Source of the DNA: Setaria digitata
Lineage: Eukaryota > Nematoda > Chromadorea > Rhabditida > Setariidae
DNA length: 64,000 nucleotides
Assembly (NCBI GenBank): GCA_003640385.1
Contig: RCAB01000004.1
Location: 434,001-498,000 of the forward strand
Reading direction: 5' to 3'
How positions within the stretch are numbered: the first letter of the stretch is position 1; every line of letters starts with the position of its first letter. Both the position numbers and the translations under genes were made by a program. The notes under the pieces were generated by a model, which saw nothing but the letters and a program-made list of their open reading frames with translations, was not told the DNA's origin and made no database searches. This document shows, piece by piece, positions 38,501 to 49,900 of the stretch.

Positions 38501-39481
38501 GTCAGTACAGCCACACCGATGTTTACTTAATCGAGGACTCAACACCAATGTGTGCACGTGATGTGTTTGTGTTTGTGTCTGTGCACCGTCTATGAATATT
38601 CCGTAACATTATCGTGGTTGCATCTACCATGTAACGATTGCTAGGGTGCCGTCCCCTTACAGTCCATCCCAACCGTTGTCTTCAGTGTTCTGAAATACTC
38701 TGTGAATATCTTCATAGGGAAAAATTCGCAAGAAGTAGCTGAAATGATTCTACTCTGCGCCTTCCCGACGTCCACTACTCCTTTGTGGGATAATTTCCGA
38801 TATTCGGGATTATCAGCTACAGGGATTAAAGGACATGGCTTCTTGATGGAAGGTGAAGGATAATACATCTTGACCCCGAAGAGGAAATAATTGCTTTCTT
38901 TGTTTTTCTGATACCAACTAGTTATGTGATTGGCAGTGTACATGACTTACTCTCTACTTTGCTTCAGATTCCTGATGCATCTCGTTTTATTTTATCACTT
39001 CTATCTTGTCACATTGGCATCAGGTGAAATTAAGTCGGGGAAACTTCTTTATTATTTCCGAGAATAGCAGCTTCCTTCGAAGAATAGATTTTTTCTGTTT
39101 TTAGGTCTCGCCAGCATTTTTTAATGCTTAGTGGTCATGAAAAAGGATATGAAATGCACTAAGCTTGTCTCGAATATATTTGCGGAGTTTTGAAATACAG
39201 GAAATAAAACATTGCGGGATACTTAAATTCTTCCAAGTTCTTTTTCAATGGAAGTTACATTTGACCCATGTCTTCCTGAAAACTCATAAGCTCCTCTTTT
39301 GTCTTTAATACACCAGGTTCCCTTATTTTATTAGAGAATCAATATAGAACATCAAGTAATCTGGAATGGTCTTCACAGTACTCGCATAAAATACTTTAGC
39401 TATAAAAAGATAATGCTATTGCGATTCGCTATACAGTTTAAAATTTACTGATCAGGTATGTTGCAGAATTCTGTGTATTGT

Positions 39482-39491
39482 TCACTTCTAG
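39482..39491 (+). promoter_or_regulatory. Candidate trans-splice acceptor for aha-1
   Basis: TCACTTCTAG ends at 39491, ten nt before the chosen ATG (39502). An out-of-frame ATGGCATAA lies between, so initiation may involve the second ATG. Confidence 0.4.
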
Positions 39492-39501
39492 ATGGCATAA
39501 G

Positions 39502-40111
39502 ATGTCGAGTGGTGGTGGTCAGGGAGCAATACCAGTCCCAGGACCAGCAACAGCACAGTCTCTAAATGTTTGGTCTCAAAATATGTTAGTTTTTTCGACG
39601 TTTTTTTTTTTTATTATTGATGGAGCTATTAACATGCCTTTTTACGGACATTCTTCGGTAATATAGGCACCATTCATATAATTGCCAGGACGGATAATGG
39701 AGAGTTAAATGGATCAGTATCAAAATATGCGCGGATGGATGAGATAGGATTAAGGATTGTTGAGGGTGAAGATCCTGGATCGGATAACAAGGAGCGGTTT
39801 GCTCGTGAAAATCACAGTGAGATTGAAAGACGAAGACGAAACAAAATGACACAATATATCAATGAACTTGCTGAAATGGTGCCTCAGTGCGCTGCTCTTG
39901 GTCGCAAACCGGATAAGCTAACTATTTTGCGGATGGCTGTCTCTCATATGAAGGTTATATTCATTTAAACCTCTATATGTAAGAAAAGTATTCTAGATTT
40001 CATGTTCCAGGATATCTTCATAAGTTGTATAAGATTCAGCCTAAGATAATATAAGTGACTGCTTAGTTGCATGTTAAAATATTACGGTATATATATATAA
40101 TATATATTAAA

Positions 40112-40163
<52 letters not shown>

Positions 40164-40186
40164 GATTTAATATATATATATACATA

Positions 40187-40225
<39 letters not shown>

Positions 40226-42822
40226 ATATATTATATATATTAAATCAGCCGTTTGTTCCAGGCAATTCGTGGTAGTTCACAAAATGAGTCGTCGTACAAA
40301 CCCTCTTTTTTGACAGACCAGGAGTTGAAGCATTTGATCTTAGAAGCTGCCAATGGATTCCTGTTTGTTGTTTGTTGCGATACAGGAAGAATTCTTTATG
40401 TAGCTGACTCTATTGTTCCTGTTCTTAACATGCGTCAGGTTCAGAACATTAGTTATAAATTGTACCATGCAACTATTTTTGTAACTGTTACATTAGAAAG
40501 TTGTTTTTCGAATACTGGGTAATAGGTGCTAAGGGTATGTACTAATAAGCATCAGTTAGTAATGCAGTACCTTGGATTTATATTTTATACTTATATCTGA
40601 ATGCTGGCATTTTTTTTAGTTGCGGAAAAGAAAGTATAAATTTTTATAACTCATAAATGATCATTTAGGCTTTTAAGCTTTCCTATTTCCATAACCTCCA
40701 ATATTATATATGATATTATTATCTAATACTTTTGAACACATGTTTTATTTCTTTTGATTAACTATATATTGAACATTTAAGGATGATTGGCTGCATCATG
40801 TTATCTATGATCTGGTGCATCCTGATGACATAGAGAAAGTGCGAGATCAGTTATGTGGAAGTGAAGCAAGTTTAAATCGTGTACTTGATTTGAAAACTGG
40901 TACTGTTAAAAAAGAACAAGGTTCAATTCGTGTTCACATGAGTTGTCGTCGTGGTTTTATTTGCAGGTTCTTATTGTCGGCGTTTCCAGTTCTTGTTTCT
41001 TCATCAAAAGTCTAATATGCTTCGGTATTAAACTATTCTTGTGGGTTGATCTACCGAATTCTCTTGCCGGTAGAAAAGAATGCATGAGGACTTTTTTTAC
41101 GGAACTAATAACGCCCATCATTTAGATCCCTAAATATTTCACACATGCAGTGTGAGATGAAATATGCAAACTGTAAATTGTAACGATTAAATGGTTATTA
41201 ACATTACTAATAATCTTTCCTTACATAGTGCACAGCGTTATATGCATTTTACCTAGGATGAGGCTGGGTCCGTTGGAGCCTCTCCATCGTCTCTGCAATC
41301 GACGGCCAATCTTTACACATAATGGACAAAATTATGTGGTGGTGCATTGCACTGGTTACATTAAGAATTCGCCACCAAGTGGTCTTGGACTTGATTCACC
41401 ACTATCGAGTTGTCTTGTTGCCATTGCACGCCTGCAAGTTGCCAGTATGCCAACTAATAGTGAGCAAAATTCCGCTTCACAGTTTTCAGTAAGACTTGCA
41501 GAGGATGGAAAGGTGAAGCTAGCCAACTTTATTTCAATTTTGTTCTAAAATTTCGTTATTGATATTAACCGAAATACTGAAAAGTGTCATTTACTGTATA
41601 TGTGTGTGTTTTTTTTAGATAACATTTGTTGAACAGAGAGCGGCAGTTCTGCTGTCTATGCCCACGGAGCATATTCTAGGACGTTACTGGTGGCAGATTG
41701 TACATCCTGCAGATGAACAAACTGTGCACGACACCTTCATGCATATTATTCAGGTTATCGTTTTTCTTCTAAAACTTTTTACATTTTTACTGATAGTTTA
41801 AAAATAACTCTTTCTTATACCATCATCATACCGATTGATGTTTTTACTGTTCCGAACCTAGTACGAATATTAGATATACTGACCCATATAAATCTGTTTA
41901 ATATTGACCTACCATATTCCAGGACCAAGGGTCTCAAATATCAGTGAGACTGAGAACACAAACAGATTTCCTTCCATGTGCGATCACAGCTCACAGATTT
42001 CTAAATCCATATTCGGAACAATTTGAATATGTAATCGCCACACATATAATGATTCCAAATGAAGACGAGAGTTGGCAAGTAGGCTCCCAGGTACATTGCC
42101 TCATTATTGGAAATGGAACTGGAACTAAGATCACGATAGCTTTTGATGTTTTCGATGTGCTTGTGTCCTAACGCACAGGACTCGTTATGAAATACGCTGC
42201 AAAGTTATTATGCTGTATTTAGTGTTCGGGAATTGAATGTTGGAACATACTTTATTCAGCATCGTAATAAATCGAATAAAATCTCACATTATGAATGCCG
42301 TCCAGCTCACTAATATGTATTAAATTCCTGATATGTCGTTTCAGGCATTTCCTACGGCACCATCTGAATTTGACCCATCGTCAGTGAACGAGTGGTCATC
42401 TACTACCAGTTTCGGGTCAGATGGTGTTGTGCCTGGTTCGAGAAGACATATGTGGAGTAACGAGCAGTGGGAACATTATGGTCAACGGTAATGAGTGAGG
42501 TAGTACCAGGTTTTGCATTCATTTGCTGACTCTCGTGACATTTTATGTTTCTGTTATATAGTTAGTTCATTATCTGTAATGATATATGAATAAATTTGTA
42601 AAGGAACGCGATAATAAACTTCCATAAAAAAATTGCATTGGTTAGACAACTAAAATGTGTCGTTCCAAACATATTTTTAATTTCTCGTCATGTTTTCGTA
42701 AAAGATAATCGTAATATGTGAAGTTTCTATTATTCCTTTGTTCGGAGATAATTCTTGAGTTCTTCTACTGGGTCCCTTTTTTTTACAGCTGTCAGGATAT
42801 GAGCACTGAGAAACTGAACTAA
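39502..42822 (+). CDS. aha-1: ARNT-type bHLH-PAS transcription factor AHA-1
   Basis: Exons 39502-39584, 39689-39953, 40262-40438, 40782-40966, 41257-41512, 41619-41753, 41923-42090, then 42345 onward, about 471 aa if read to TAA 42489-42491. AHA-1/ARNT is the common dimer partner of class I bHLH-PAS proteins (AHR, HIF, SIM types) and binds E-box-like half-sites in the nucleus. Seen: basic region and helix 1 ([20 protein letters not shown]), helix 2 ([18 protein letters not shown]); PAS-A ([36 protein letters not shown]); PAS-B ([34 protein letters not shown]). Length fits C. elegans AHA-1. The 3' end is ambiguous: a stop at 42491, or splicing at 42487 to 42789-42822 (ending QDMSTEKLN), or read-through of exon 7 to a stop at 42171 followed by AATAAA near 42265. 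The end given is the longest option. Confidence 0.95.
40088..40246. repeat. AT-rich compound microsatellite with internal inverted repeats
   Basis: About 160 bp of almost pure AT in aha-1 intron 2, broken by TTAAATCTATA and its inverse TAGATTTAATA, so that the tract can fold on itself. Confidence 0.92.
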
Positions 42823-43019
42823 CTGCTGGATAAAGATTCACTGATTTCTAGAATAATAACAGATTCAAAGGAAGAGTATGTTGAAGGGATTGTCTTAAGA
42901 TGTTAAAATGGCGGTATTTCGAGATGTAGTGATTTGATTAAGGAATGGTTTTGCCAAAAAAGAAACAGAAGTAATGTACATATTCGTAAAAAGCAGGCAT
43001 CAAAATATGTAACAATAAA
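42823..43019. other. Short convergent spacer between aha-1 and mL43
   Basis: 3' flanks of aha-1 (plus) and the mL43 gene (minus), under 200 bp if the longest aha-1 form is used. No feature seen. Confidence 0.5.
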
Positions 43020-44053
43020 TCACCGTGAATCACTAATATTTTCATTAACCAAGGATGATACATATTCTGTTGCTGATAGTGAAGCAGTGCGACGACGCGA
43101 AAATTTTTGCTCTGACGAATTAGAAATATTCAGTTCAGAATTAACATTGAGCATCGGATTCCACATCCCTTGTATCGAAGTTATATGAGCAGACTGTCGC
43201 GAAATCAAATCAACTACCGGAAGACCACTTCGAGTCCGCAACAGATTCAAATGCCTATCCACCTGTTCGGCGTCGAAATTTTTCAGGACAATCTGAATTA
43301 TGCGTCCATTCCCATATTCTGCTCTTAACACCGGAATATTTTGCCTGGAAATGAACGGTACTAATGAAATATATTTCTATTGATAATCGAGCGGAAGGAG
43401 TGAATCCTGTGCAATGCATTTTGGAGTGCAGGGAATGCCATGGAGAGGGAGATAAGAGCGACTGGGACTGCAAAAGTATATGTCCTGGAAATTACACAGT
43501 GGTCGTCTAACGATCTTACAAATCAGCGTAGAATAACGAGGCTGCATCAGCTGTTTCGTTTGAAGAATTAAATGGAAGCTAATACTACTGCTGGAAATCA
43601 TCGTGGCTGAAGTCGAGGTGACGTCTCTCGAGATAGTCAAATTCATTACGAAAGAGATATAGCAACGATTGAGACGAGCAGAGAGTTACGGGTACTGTGA
43701 TCTGTACAGGTTCAGCAGCTCGAACTTCACACTCAGACACATGATTTGGAATATGCCTCCACATTTACAGTGGGGAAAGGCACTAACCTGATGGGTTGTA
43801 CATAAATGACTGTGGAAGGATTCTGTGCTGCGAACTGAGAGAGCAGCCCGCTGCTGATGAAGTGCCTCACTCCGGAACTGCATTCATTCTTGCGACAGAA
43901 TCGAAGTGTGACTCGATGCAGCTGGGGAATATACTTAGTAACAGCGTTGTTGAACGGTGTATGGGGATAGCCACTTATGCGCCATCCGTAGTTTAGGTGC
44001 ATTGCCGCTGTATAGCATATTTTAATTCTATCTACACGTGGTTTCGATGGCAT
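43020..44053 (-). CDS. mrpl-43: Mitochondrial large-subunit ribosomal protein mL43
   Basis: Two exons, 44053-43788 and 43344-43020 (TGA), 196 aa. mL43 is a thioredoxin-like-fold protein of the mitochondrial 39S/54S subunit. Hallmarks: LHRVTLRFCRKNECSSGVRH, FISSGLLSQFAAQNPSTVIY (compare D-ARKNPGVVIY of the family), then across the splice RQNIPVLRAEYGNG (the AEYLNG position), VDRHLNLLRTRSGL, and SIQGMWNPML (family SIQGQWHPF). The start is supported by a TTGCAG acceptor five bases upstream of the ATG, typical of SL trans-splicing. The upstream residues about 1-40 hold no strong targeting motif by eye. Human mL43 has an extra C-terminal tail of a different type; here a Ser/Arg-rich tail of about 45 residues follows. 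Confidence 0.92.
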
Positions 44054-44573
44054 GGTACCTGCAACACTAAAGATATGTTATTAACATCACATACAATAGA
44101 CAAAGCAGCGCTAGTTTAGGTGCGGTTGGGAGTAATCCTTGGCCAAGAGAATGAATGAAAGCTCCCTCTCTAATGACTTTTGTAAAGTATCTGAGGAACT
44201 ATTACGGACATTTACTTCCATCAGAAACTTGAAGTTTTCTGTTTGAGTAATCGAAAGTCATTTATAAACTAATGATGGATAGAGACAGCATACCAAACAA
44301 TTCTCGATAAAACTTCCGAAGCACCCTGTAACGAAACAGCAACCAGAACCAAATAATTAGAGGAAAGGGAAGAGAACAAGGAATTTGCAGAGCGGCCGAT
44401 GGCTGTGTTCTAATTGGTTTGCTGTTGGTCGCTAGATGAGTTGTTGGTTTTAGCATCTGGGAAAGCCTGGGGCTTCCGGAAAGAGGGTATGCAGATTGCG
44501 GGCTTGATGAGTTAGGGGACGTATGCGCATGAATGTTGTACATTATAATGTGTATATGCATTCAGGAAGTGTC
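44054..44573. promoter_or_regulatory. Shared divergent 5' region of mL43 and RTF2
   Basis: Only 520 bp separate the two start codons, which point away from each other, so both promoters must lie here. Acceptor-like sites stand at both edges (TTGCAG before the mL43 ATG on minus; ATTCAG at 44565 before the RTF2 ATG on plus). No TATA box or known factor site identified. Confidence 0.5.
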
Positions 44574-46418
44574 ATGGGAGCAGATGGCGGTACAATTCCG
44601 AAACGATGCGAACTTGTGAAGAAGAAGAAGAAGAAAGAGAAGCCGGATAAAAATGTGAGAAATGCGACACTGTGGCGTTTATGTAGACTGAGTCAGGAAC
44701 CGCTAAAGAGACCAATTGTAGCTTGCAGACTGGGAAAGTTAGTGGCTTATTACTTTTTGTCTAATCAAGTAATTTACATATGTTCAGAGTTCCAGCTGTA
44801 ATTTCTTAGCTTCTACTTCAGAATACGCTACTGCTGACTAAAATATCTGGCGAAGAAGCATATACATATTAATTTACGATACCCCATAACCAGCATGAAT
44901 ACTTCTGGCTAAGATTTCCTAAGCTTGAGAGCGCTTTCTTGAGGAACATTTCTATCATATTTCGATGTAATTTCTTCTGGTTTTAGTTTGTATAATAAAG
45001 AAGAGGTTCTCAATGCGATTTTGTCAAAAAAAATTGGTGAAAGTGAAGTAGCAAAGCACATCAAAGGTCTGAAGGATATTAAAGAACTAAGGTTGGCAGA
45101 CAACAAAGAGTTCAAAGACAGTGGTGCCGATAAAGGAGACATTTATAAAGACCACAATGTAGCACCTTTCTGCTGTCCAGTCACTGGAATTTCAATGAAT
45201 GGCAATCATCCGTATGTTTGAATTCAGTGTTTTTAAAGAGAAAGTATATGACGAATAATTTCTCTGATTGCTTCATTTGCTTCGCTTTATTTTCCTTAGC
45301 AATAAAGCTTAAATTTCTCATTTCTGTAAAACATTATTTTCCATATGCACTGTTGGGATAAAGAGATTTCCTATTTATCTCCAACGATTTTTCATGCCTG
45401 TCCTGATCCTGGTCGCATACACTGACTGCATAATTTTTCAACGAATATCATAATGCACGTGTAGCGCGTATTGTTCCGTTGCAGTTGCGTTTTCTACATT
45501 TACCATTTCCAGACGCTAATTTATTTTGCATTTAAAACAGGTCTTTTTGTTTTTTAAATAATGTTTCAGATTTACCGTTAATTGGCGATGTGGATGTGTT
45601 ATTTCGGAAAAAGCAATTGAAAAAGTGAAGTCAGATGTATGCCATGGCTGTGGAGGCCCACTCAATAAAGACGACCTTATTTTTCTCAATCCACCGGAAG
45701 ATATCCTTGAGATTTATAAAAAAATGGAAGCGGAGCGAATAAGAAGGAAAGTAGACAAGGCATCGAGTCAGTTTGTGTAATACCATTGTTTGTTTAAATT
45801 TATGACTTATGTGTGAATTAGCAGTCATTACATAAAGGGTACCGTATTCTTCGTTCTGTAACACGATACATTGAGCCTTCATTTTATATATGGTGAGAGT
45901 ATAAAAAGGGAGTAGCAGCGCTTGTCCATACATATAAGACGGTGACGTGTTTAGCAATGACTTTCTTTTTTTACAGTTAAAAATGTGATATTTGTGGAAC
46001 AAGAATTTTGTTTGGGAGAAGTTGGAGGCTTCTATAAGATGCCTATTTCGGGAACAGGTTCTGTGAAACCAAGTTCATTACTACCATAAATTACATCCTT
46101 AAATTTACTGTATATCATTCTAAGAAGACATCTTTTTCAGAGTTAACAGAGGAAAAGGCAAATACCTCCTGCAAAATAGAAGAAATCGAATTCACCCAGA
46201 ATAAAGAAAAAGAGAGAGAGCATAAAAAGGAGGCGGCGGCGTTGACCGTTTTCAGTGGTGTGATAAGAAAGGCAGAGAAACGGAAAGCAACAGATAAAAC
46301 CACTTCGATTCAGGATTCAAATGCCTCTGCAGCATATAAATCTCTATTTACGACATGCGAAGAGGCGAAACATAAGCCAGAACCACATTGGATAACACAT
46401 AATCCACTGTTTTATTGA
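44574..46418 (+). CDS. RTF2: Replication termination factor 2 homologue
   Basis: Four exons: 44574-44737, 44987-45211, 45570-45766 and 46141-46418 (TGA), 287 aa. RTF2 in fission yeast acts at replication fork barriers; in animals it sits at forks and is removed by DDI1/2 and the proteasome. The signature N-terminus MGADGGTIPKRCELVK is nearly that of human RTF2. It is followed by QEPLKRPIVACRLGNLYNKE, the RING-like zinc region FCCPVTGISMNGNHPFTV, WRCGCVISEKAIEKVK and CHGCGGPLNKDDLIFLNPPE, then a Lys/Glu-rich linker and the conserved tail AYKSLFTTCEEAK and PHWITHNPLFY. An ATTCAG acceptor eight bases before the ATG supports the start. The exon 3-4 junction uses a weak donor (A|GTCAGT at 45767), chosen because only this phase keeps the tail in frame. 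Confidence 0.95.
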
Positions 46419-46983
46419 TACACTGTATATAATTTTAGAAATTTCTTTTCTGAGAAATGAAATACTGAGAGTAAATCATTCATCTGATGACATCTTCTAC
46501 GGGTACATTGGATATATATTTCAACTCAATCTATATAGCCGATATTTTGTCCACGGGTTTATTTACTTTTGCTATTGTAATCCATACGATTTGTGGAAAT
46601 ATTCATTATTTAATCTCGATAGGAGCTTTCAATTGCGAAAAATTGGATGAGCAAACACGGCAAAAAAAAAAAAAAAACCAGCAAGATGCCTAGATTAGAT
46701 TTTCTTGTACTTCAAAGTTGAAGAAAACGAATTTATGTAAATCCAGGACAAGAATTTGGGCTGCATGATACGCGCAAAGACTTCGCTATGGGAATTGAAC
46801 TGTTACTCAGTTTCCGTTTGCCCAGTTTTTTTCTTGAAGTGATATAGGCCTGCTGAAATGAAAAGTTATGTTTTCATGTTGAGGTCCGGATAAATTATCA
46901 AGTTTTAACAGAACGCGAACAGGGGTTACTGGACTGAGGTGACAACTACAGCCACTGATTTCTTTTAGTTTTCTCATTGCCAG
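46419..46983. other. Convergent spacer between RTF2 and CABIN1
   Basis: About 0.56 kb of 3' flank for both genes. If CABIN1 is spliced beyond 46984 its last exon would lie here. A plus frame at 46487-46693 ends in an A-run and has no motif. Confidence 0.45.
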
Positions 46984-49900
46984 TCAGACATTGTTTTTGA
47001 ATTTCCTCACCTTGCAGAACAATATCGGTTCAGTCCTTCCATCATATCCAGCAAATTTTTTGACAGCTGAAACAATTATGGGTCGGATGCGTTCGCAGAG
47101 GCGTTGTACGTTATTCCTGAAAAGTATAATGACAACAAACGTGATTTTTTTACCACACAATCCTTTGTTTTTAGGTGTAAATGGTTAGGGATGGAAAGTA
47201 TACTCTCTTCATTCTATTGAGTTCTAACAGCAATGATACCTTTCAGCATATTGATAAAGATCATAGATCGAACAGAGAAGCAAGCTGTCCACTTCATTGG
47301 TCCTCATTTTCCGCTGTATGCAACTTAACAATCTAGTTAAACCGTTTCGATAAAGCATTATCAGGTCACGCTTTAATAAATAATCACTGAAATGGGAGTT
47401 AATGTAGGTGCGCTTGTTCCAATTCGTAGTTACTTTTATACAGCAAAAAGCTGAATTTGATGAAAGAAAATGAAGATTTCGTTCGTGAAACGTATTTATT
47501 TTTTCTAGAGGGTTTTTTTTTTATCATCCATAAAATTAGATCTCCTATAATCGTAATAAATTCAACCTCACCTTTCATTTATTTATTTGTTACGAAAAGG
47601 AAATTTGATTAAATCTTAAATATAAAAAAAACCTACGCGATTCGAATCCGTTAAATTTAACGTTTCCCACCTACGAAAAGCTTAAGTACTTACGTATTGT
47701 TACAGAAATCCAGTGTGCAAAATGTATGAATTAAAGTAGTGAGAGCCTCGAAATCATCCAATAGAGCTGATAAATGTATTGCCAAAGCACCTATGCGCGC
47801 AAGATGATATTGCAGCGCATCGCCCCGGTCAATATCTTTACAAAAGATCGTTATCACACTCTGAAGCGTTCACAATAAGATGATTTTCCCTTAGGAAAAA
47901 TCTTTTGTGGAATTAAAAAGAAAAATTACTGTCAGTTCAAGCAGAGGATAATTATCTAAATGAACATAGGGTAGGACAATATAGTTTAGGATTGCAGTAT
48001 ATGTCAGACATCTGGGTTTTAAAAGGAAATGAGTGATTTTAATGGCAAAAATACAACAGGATAACGAGTTCGGAAAGGGAAAAAAGACCTCGAATATATT
48101 GTCTGGATTGAAATTCGCTCTTTTTTTCACCAGAAAACGTCCTAATAAATAATTTGATGCTTCTCGGACATCTCCTTTGTACAAGGCTAGCTGCGATAGT
48201 CGATAATACGATTTAAAATGTGGAAATCTGAACCAACCTCACTAACTATTTTTGCTTATTAGAACGAAAAATGAAATATGAGTAGTTTTAAGAAACTCTG
48301 TGTAGAAAAATTTGAAATTGATTTTTTTGAGAAACTTAAGTTACACAGGAAGAGAATGGTTTGAGGATGTTTCCAGATCTGAGTAACAAGGAAAAGTAGA
48401 TGAAGCTGATAAAATGAAAGAATTAACAAGACCTGAGGATGCAAACTTTGAAAGCCTCTTCGCAGAGGTGCAAGATCTCCAATTTCAATGCTGTACGTTC
48501 TACAAGATCTTCAAGTACTCTTTGCACAATGTCATTCGATTCACAGCATTTATATATGACACTGCTAACAACTGCTTTCACCTGCGGACACTGCGCAAAT
48601 TCGTTACCATGCTTCTGTTTGCAAACACCGTGACTTCTGCAACTAGTATTTTATTTTGTAGGACAAGAATATTTTTAAAAAAATCAGTAAACCAAACTGA
48701 AAATAGCTTTTTAAATAACTGAGATATGTTATACTTCCATAATTGATCTGACTTCTTTAGACTAAGAATTCTCACTTTCCTGGGTCTCCTAATTTTATGA
48801 CTCAAATTTAAAAGTGGAATGGAAATCCACTCGTGGCTAACCGAAAGCACATGGCAAAGGAATGCATTAACATCAAATCATTTCGACTCCAATCTCCTTC
48901 CTTTTCTAATAAATACTTCACCAAAGAGGCATAGGCACGATAATGGATCTGTAATATCATATATTGGCAATAACTATTGAATCATTATTTCCTATTGCTT
49001 TTGTTTGATATAAAATTTGACCAAATATATTTTAATATTTCTTTACTCTCTCTACACAAAACAATAATAACACTTACTTCGATTGCTTCAGCGTGCTCCT
49101 GTTTTTTTGTATTGATTCGGCTGGGATACTGAACTCCAGCGGCTTCTAGTTGAAGGGCTGATTCATGATAATGACAAAATACCTAAATAATATAGTGTGT
49201 ACAACTACATCTAATTTTTTAAGCAATGGCAATTAGTTTCAAGAAATTAAATTACATCTTCAAGAGCGTCTCCACATTTCTCAGCAATTTTCGCTAAGAA
49301 GTAATGGCATCGCCATTTATCCACATCACCATCCGGCAATCGTGGAACGCAAATTTCAAATTGGCGACGACTCTCTTCTAGAAGACCCTTGATCCGTCGA
49401 TCAGCCCATCGATATCGAATATCATCAACCGAAAGCTAAACTAAGAATGTGAACAAAGCTTTATGATTCGTATTGCATTAGAAGGCCCGGAAATATTGAA
49501 GCATTTAATATAGTGAGGTAGATAAACCTTATCTCTGAATCGACGTATCCGAGAATTTATTTGATATAAAGCGCTACCAAAATTAAAGATGACGTATCGA
49601 TCAGTTGGATCAAAAAAAAGCGCCATTCGGAAAGAAAATACACTACCGTCGAAGTGCAGAAACATTTCATCTTCTTCCACCTATAAAATCAATTAACGAT
49701 TTAATTAAATAAGTCAGTCTCATATGTTCAATTCTTACAAAATGAAGCTTGATTTATGTAAGTGAAGAGAACAAAGAAAAGAAAAAACACATCGATTTTT
49801 TTCTTAAAATGTTGAGATTAGTAGCTCGCAAAAATTGTAAATTAAACTGAAGATTTTAGCATATTAACTATTAACTTTGCTTAAAATTGTTAGTATTCGT

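Larger units (their letters stand above)
37638..39501. other. Divergent intergenic region between coiled-coil gene and aha-1
   Basis: About 1.9 kb holding the promoters of both genes. It has higher local complexity than other gaps around 38000-38950. Open frames at 38012-38230 (plus) and 38641-38943 (minus, 100 codons from a non-ATG-supported region) have no recognisable motif. An 11-bp-arm inverted repeat lies at 38451-38500. Confidence 0.5.

Noticed and set aside
43255..43996. Several frames on both strands across the mL43 gene
   Set aside because: Only the spliced 44053-43788/43344-43020 reading gives mL43 motifs in phase.
47635..47670. tRNA-like B box (GATTCGAATCC)
   Set aside because: No matching A box or acceptor stem at the correct distance; it lies in a CABIN1 intron.
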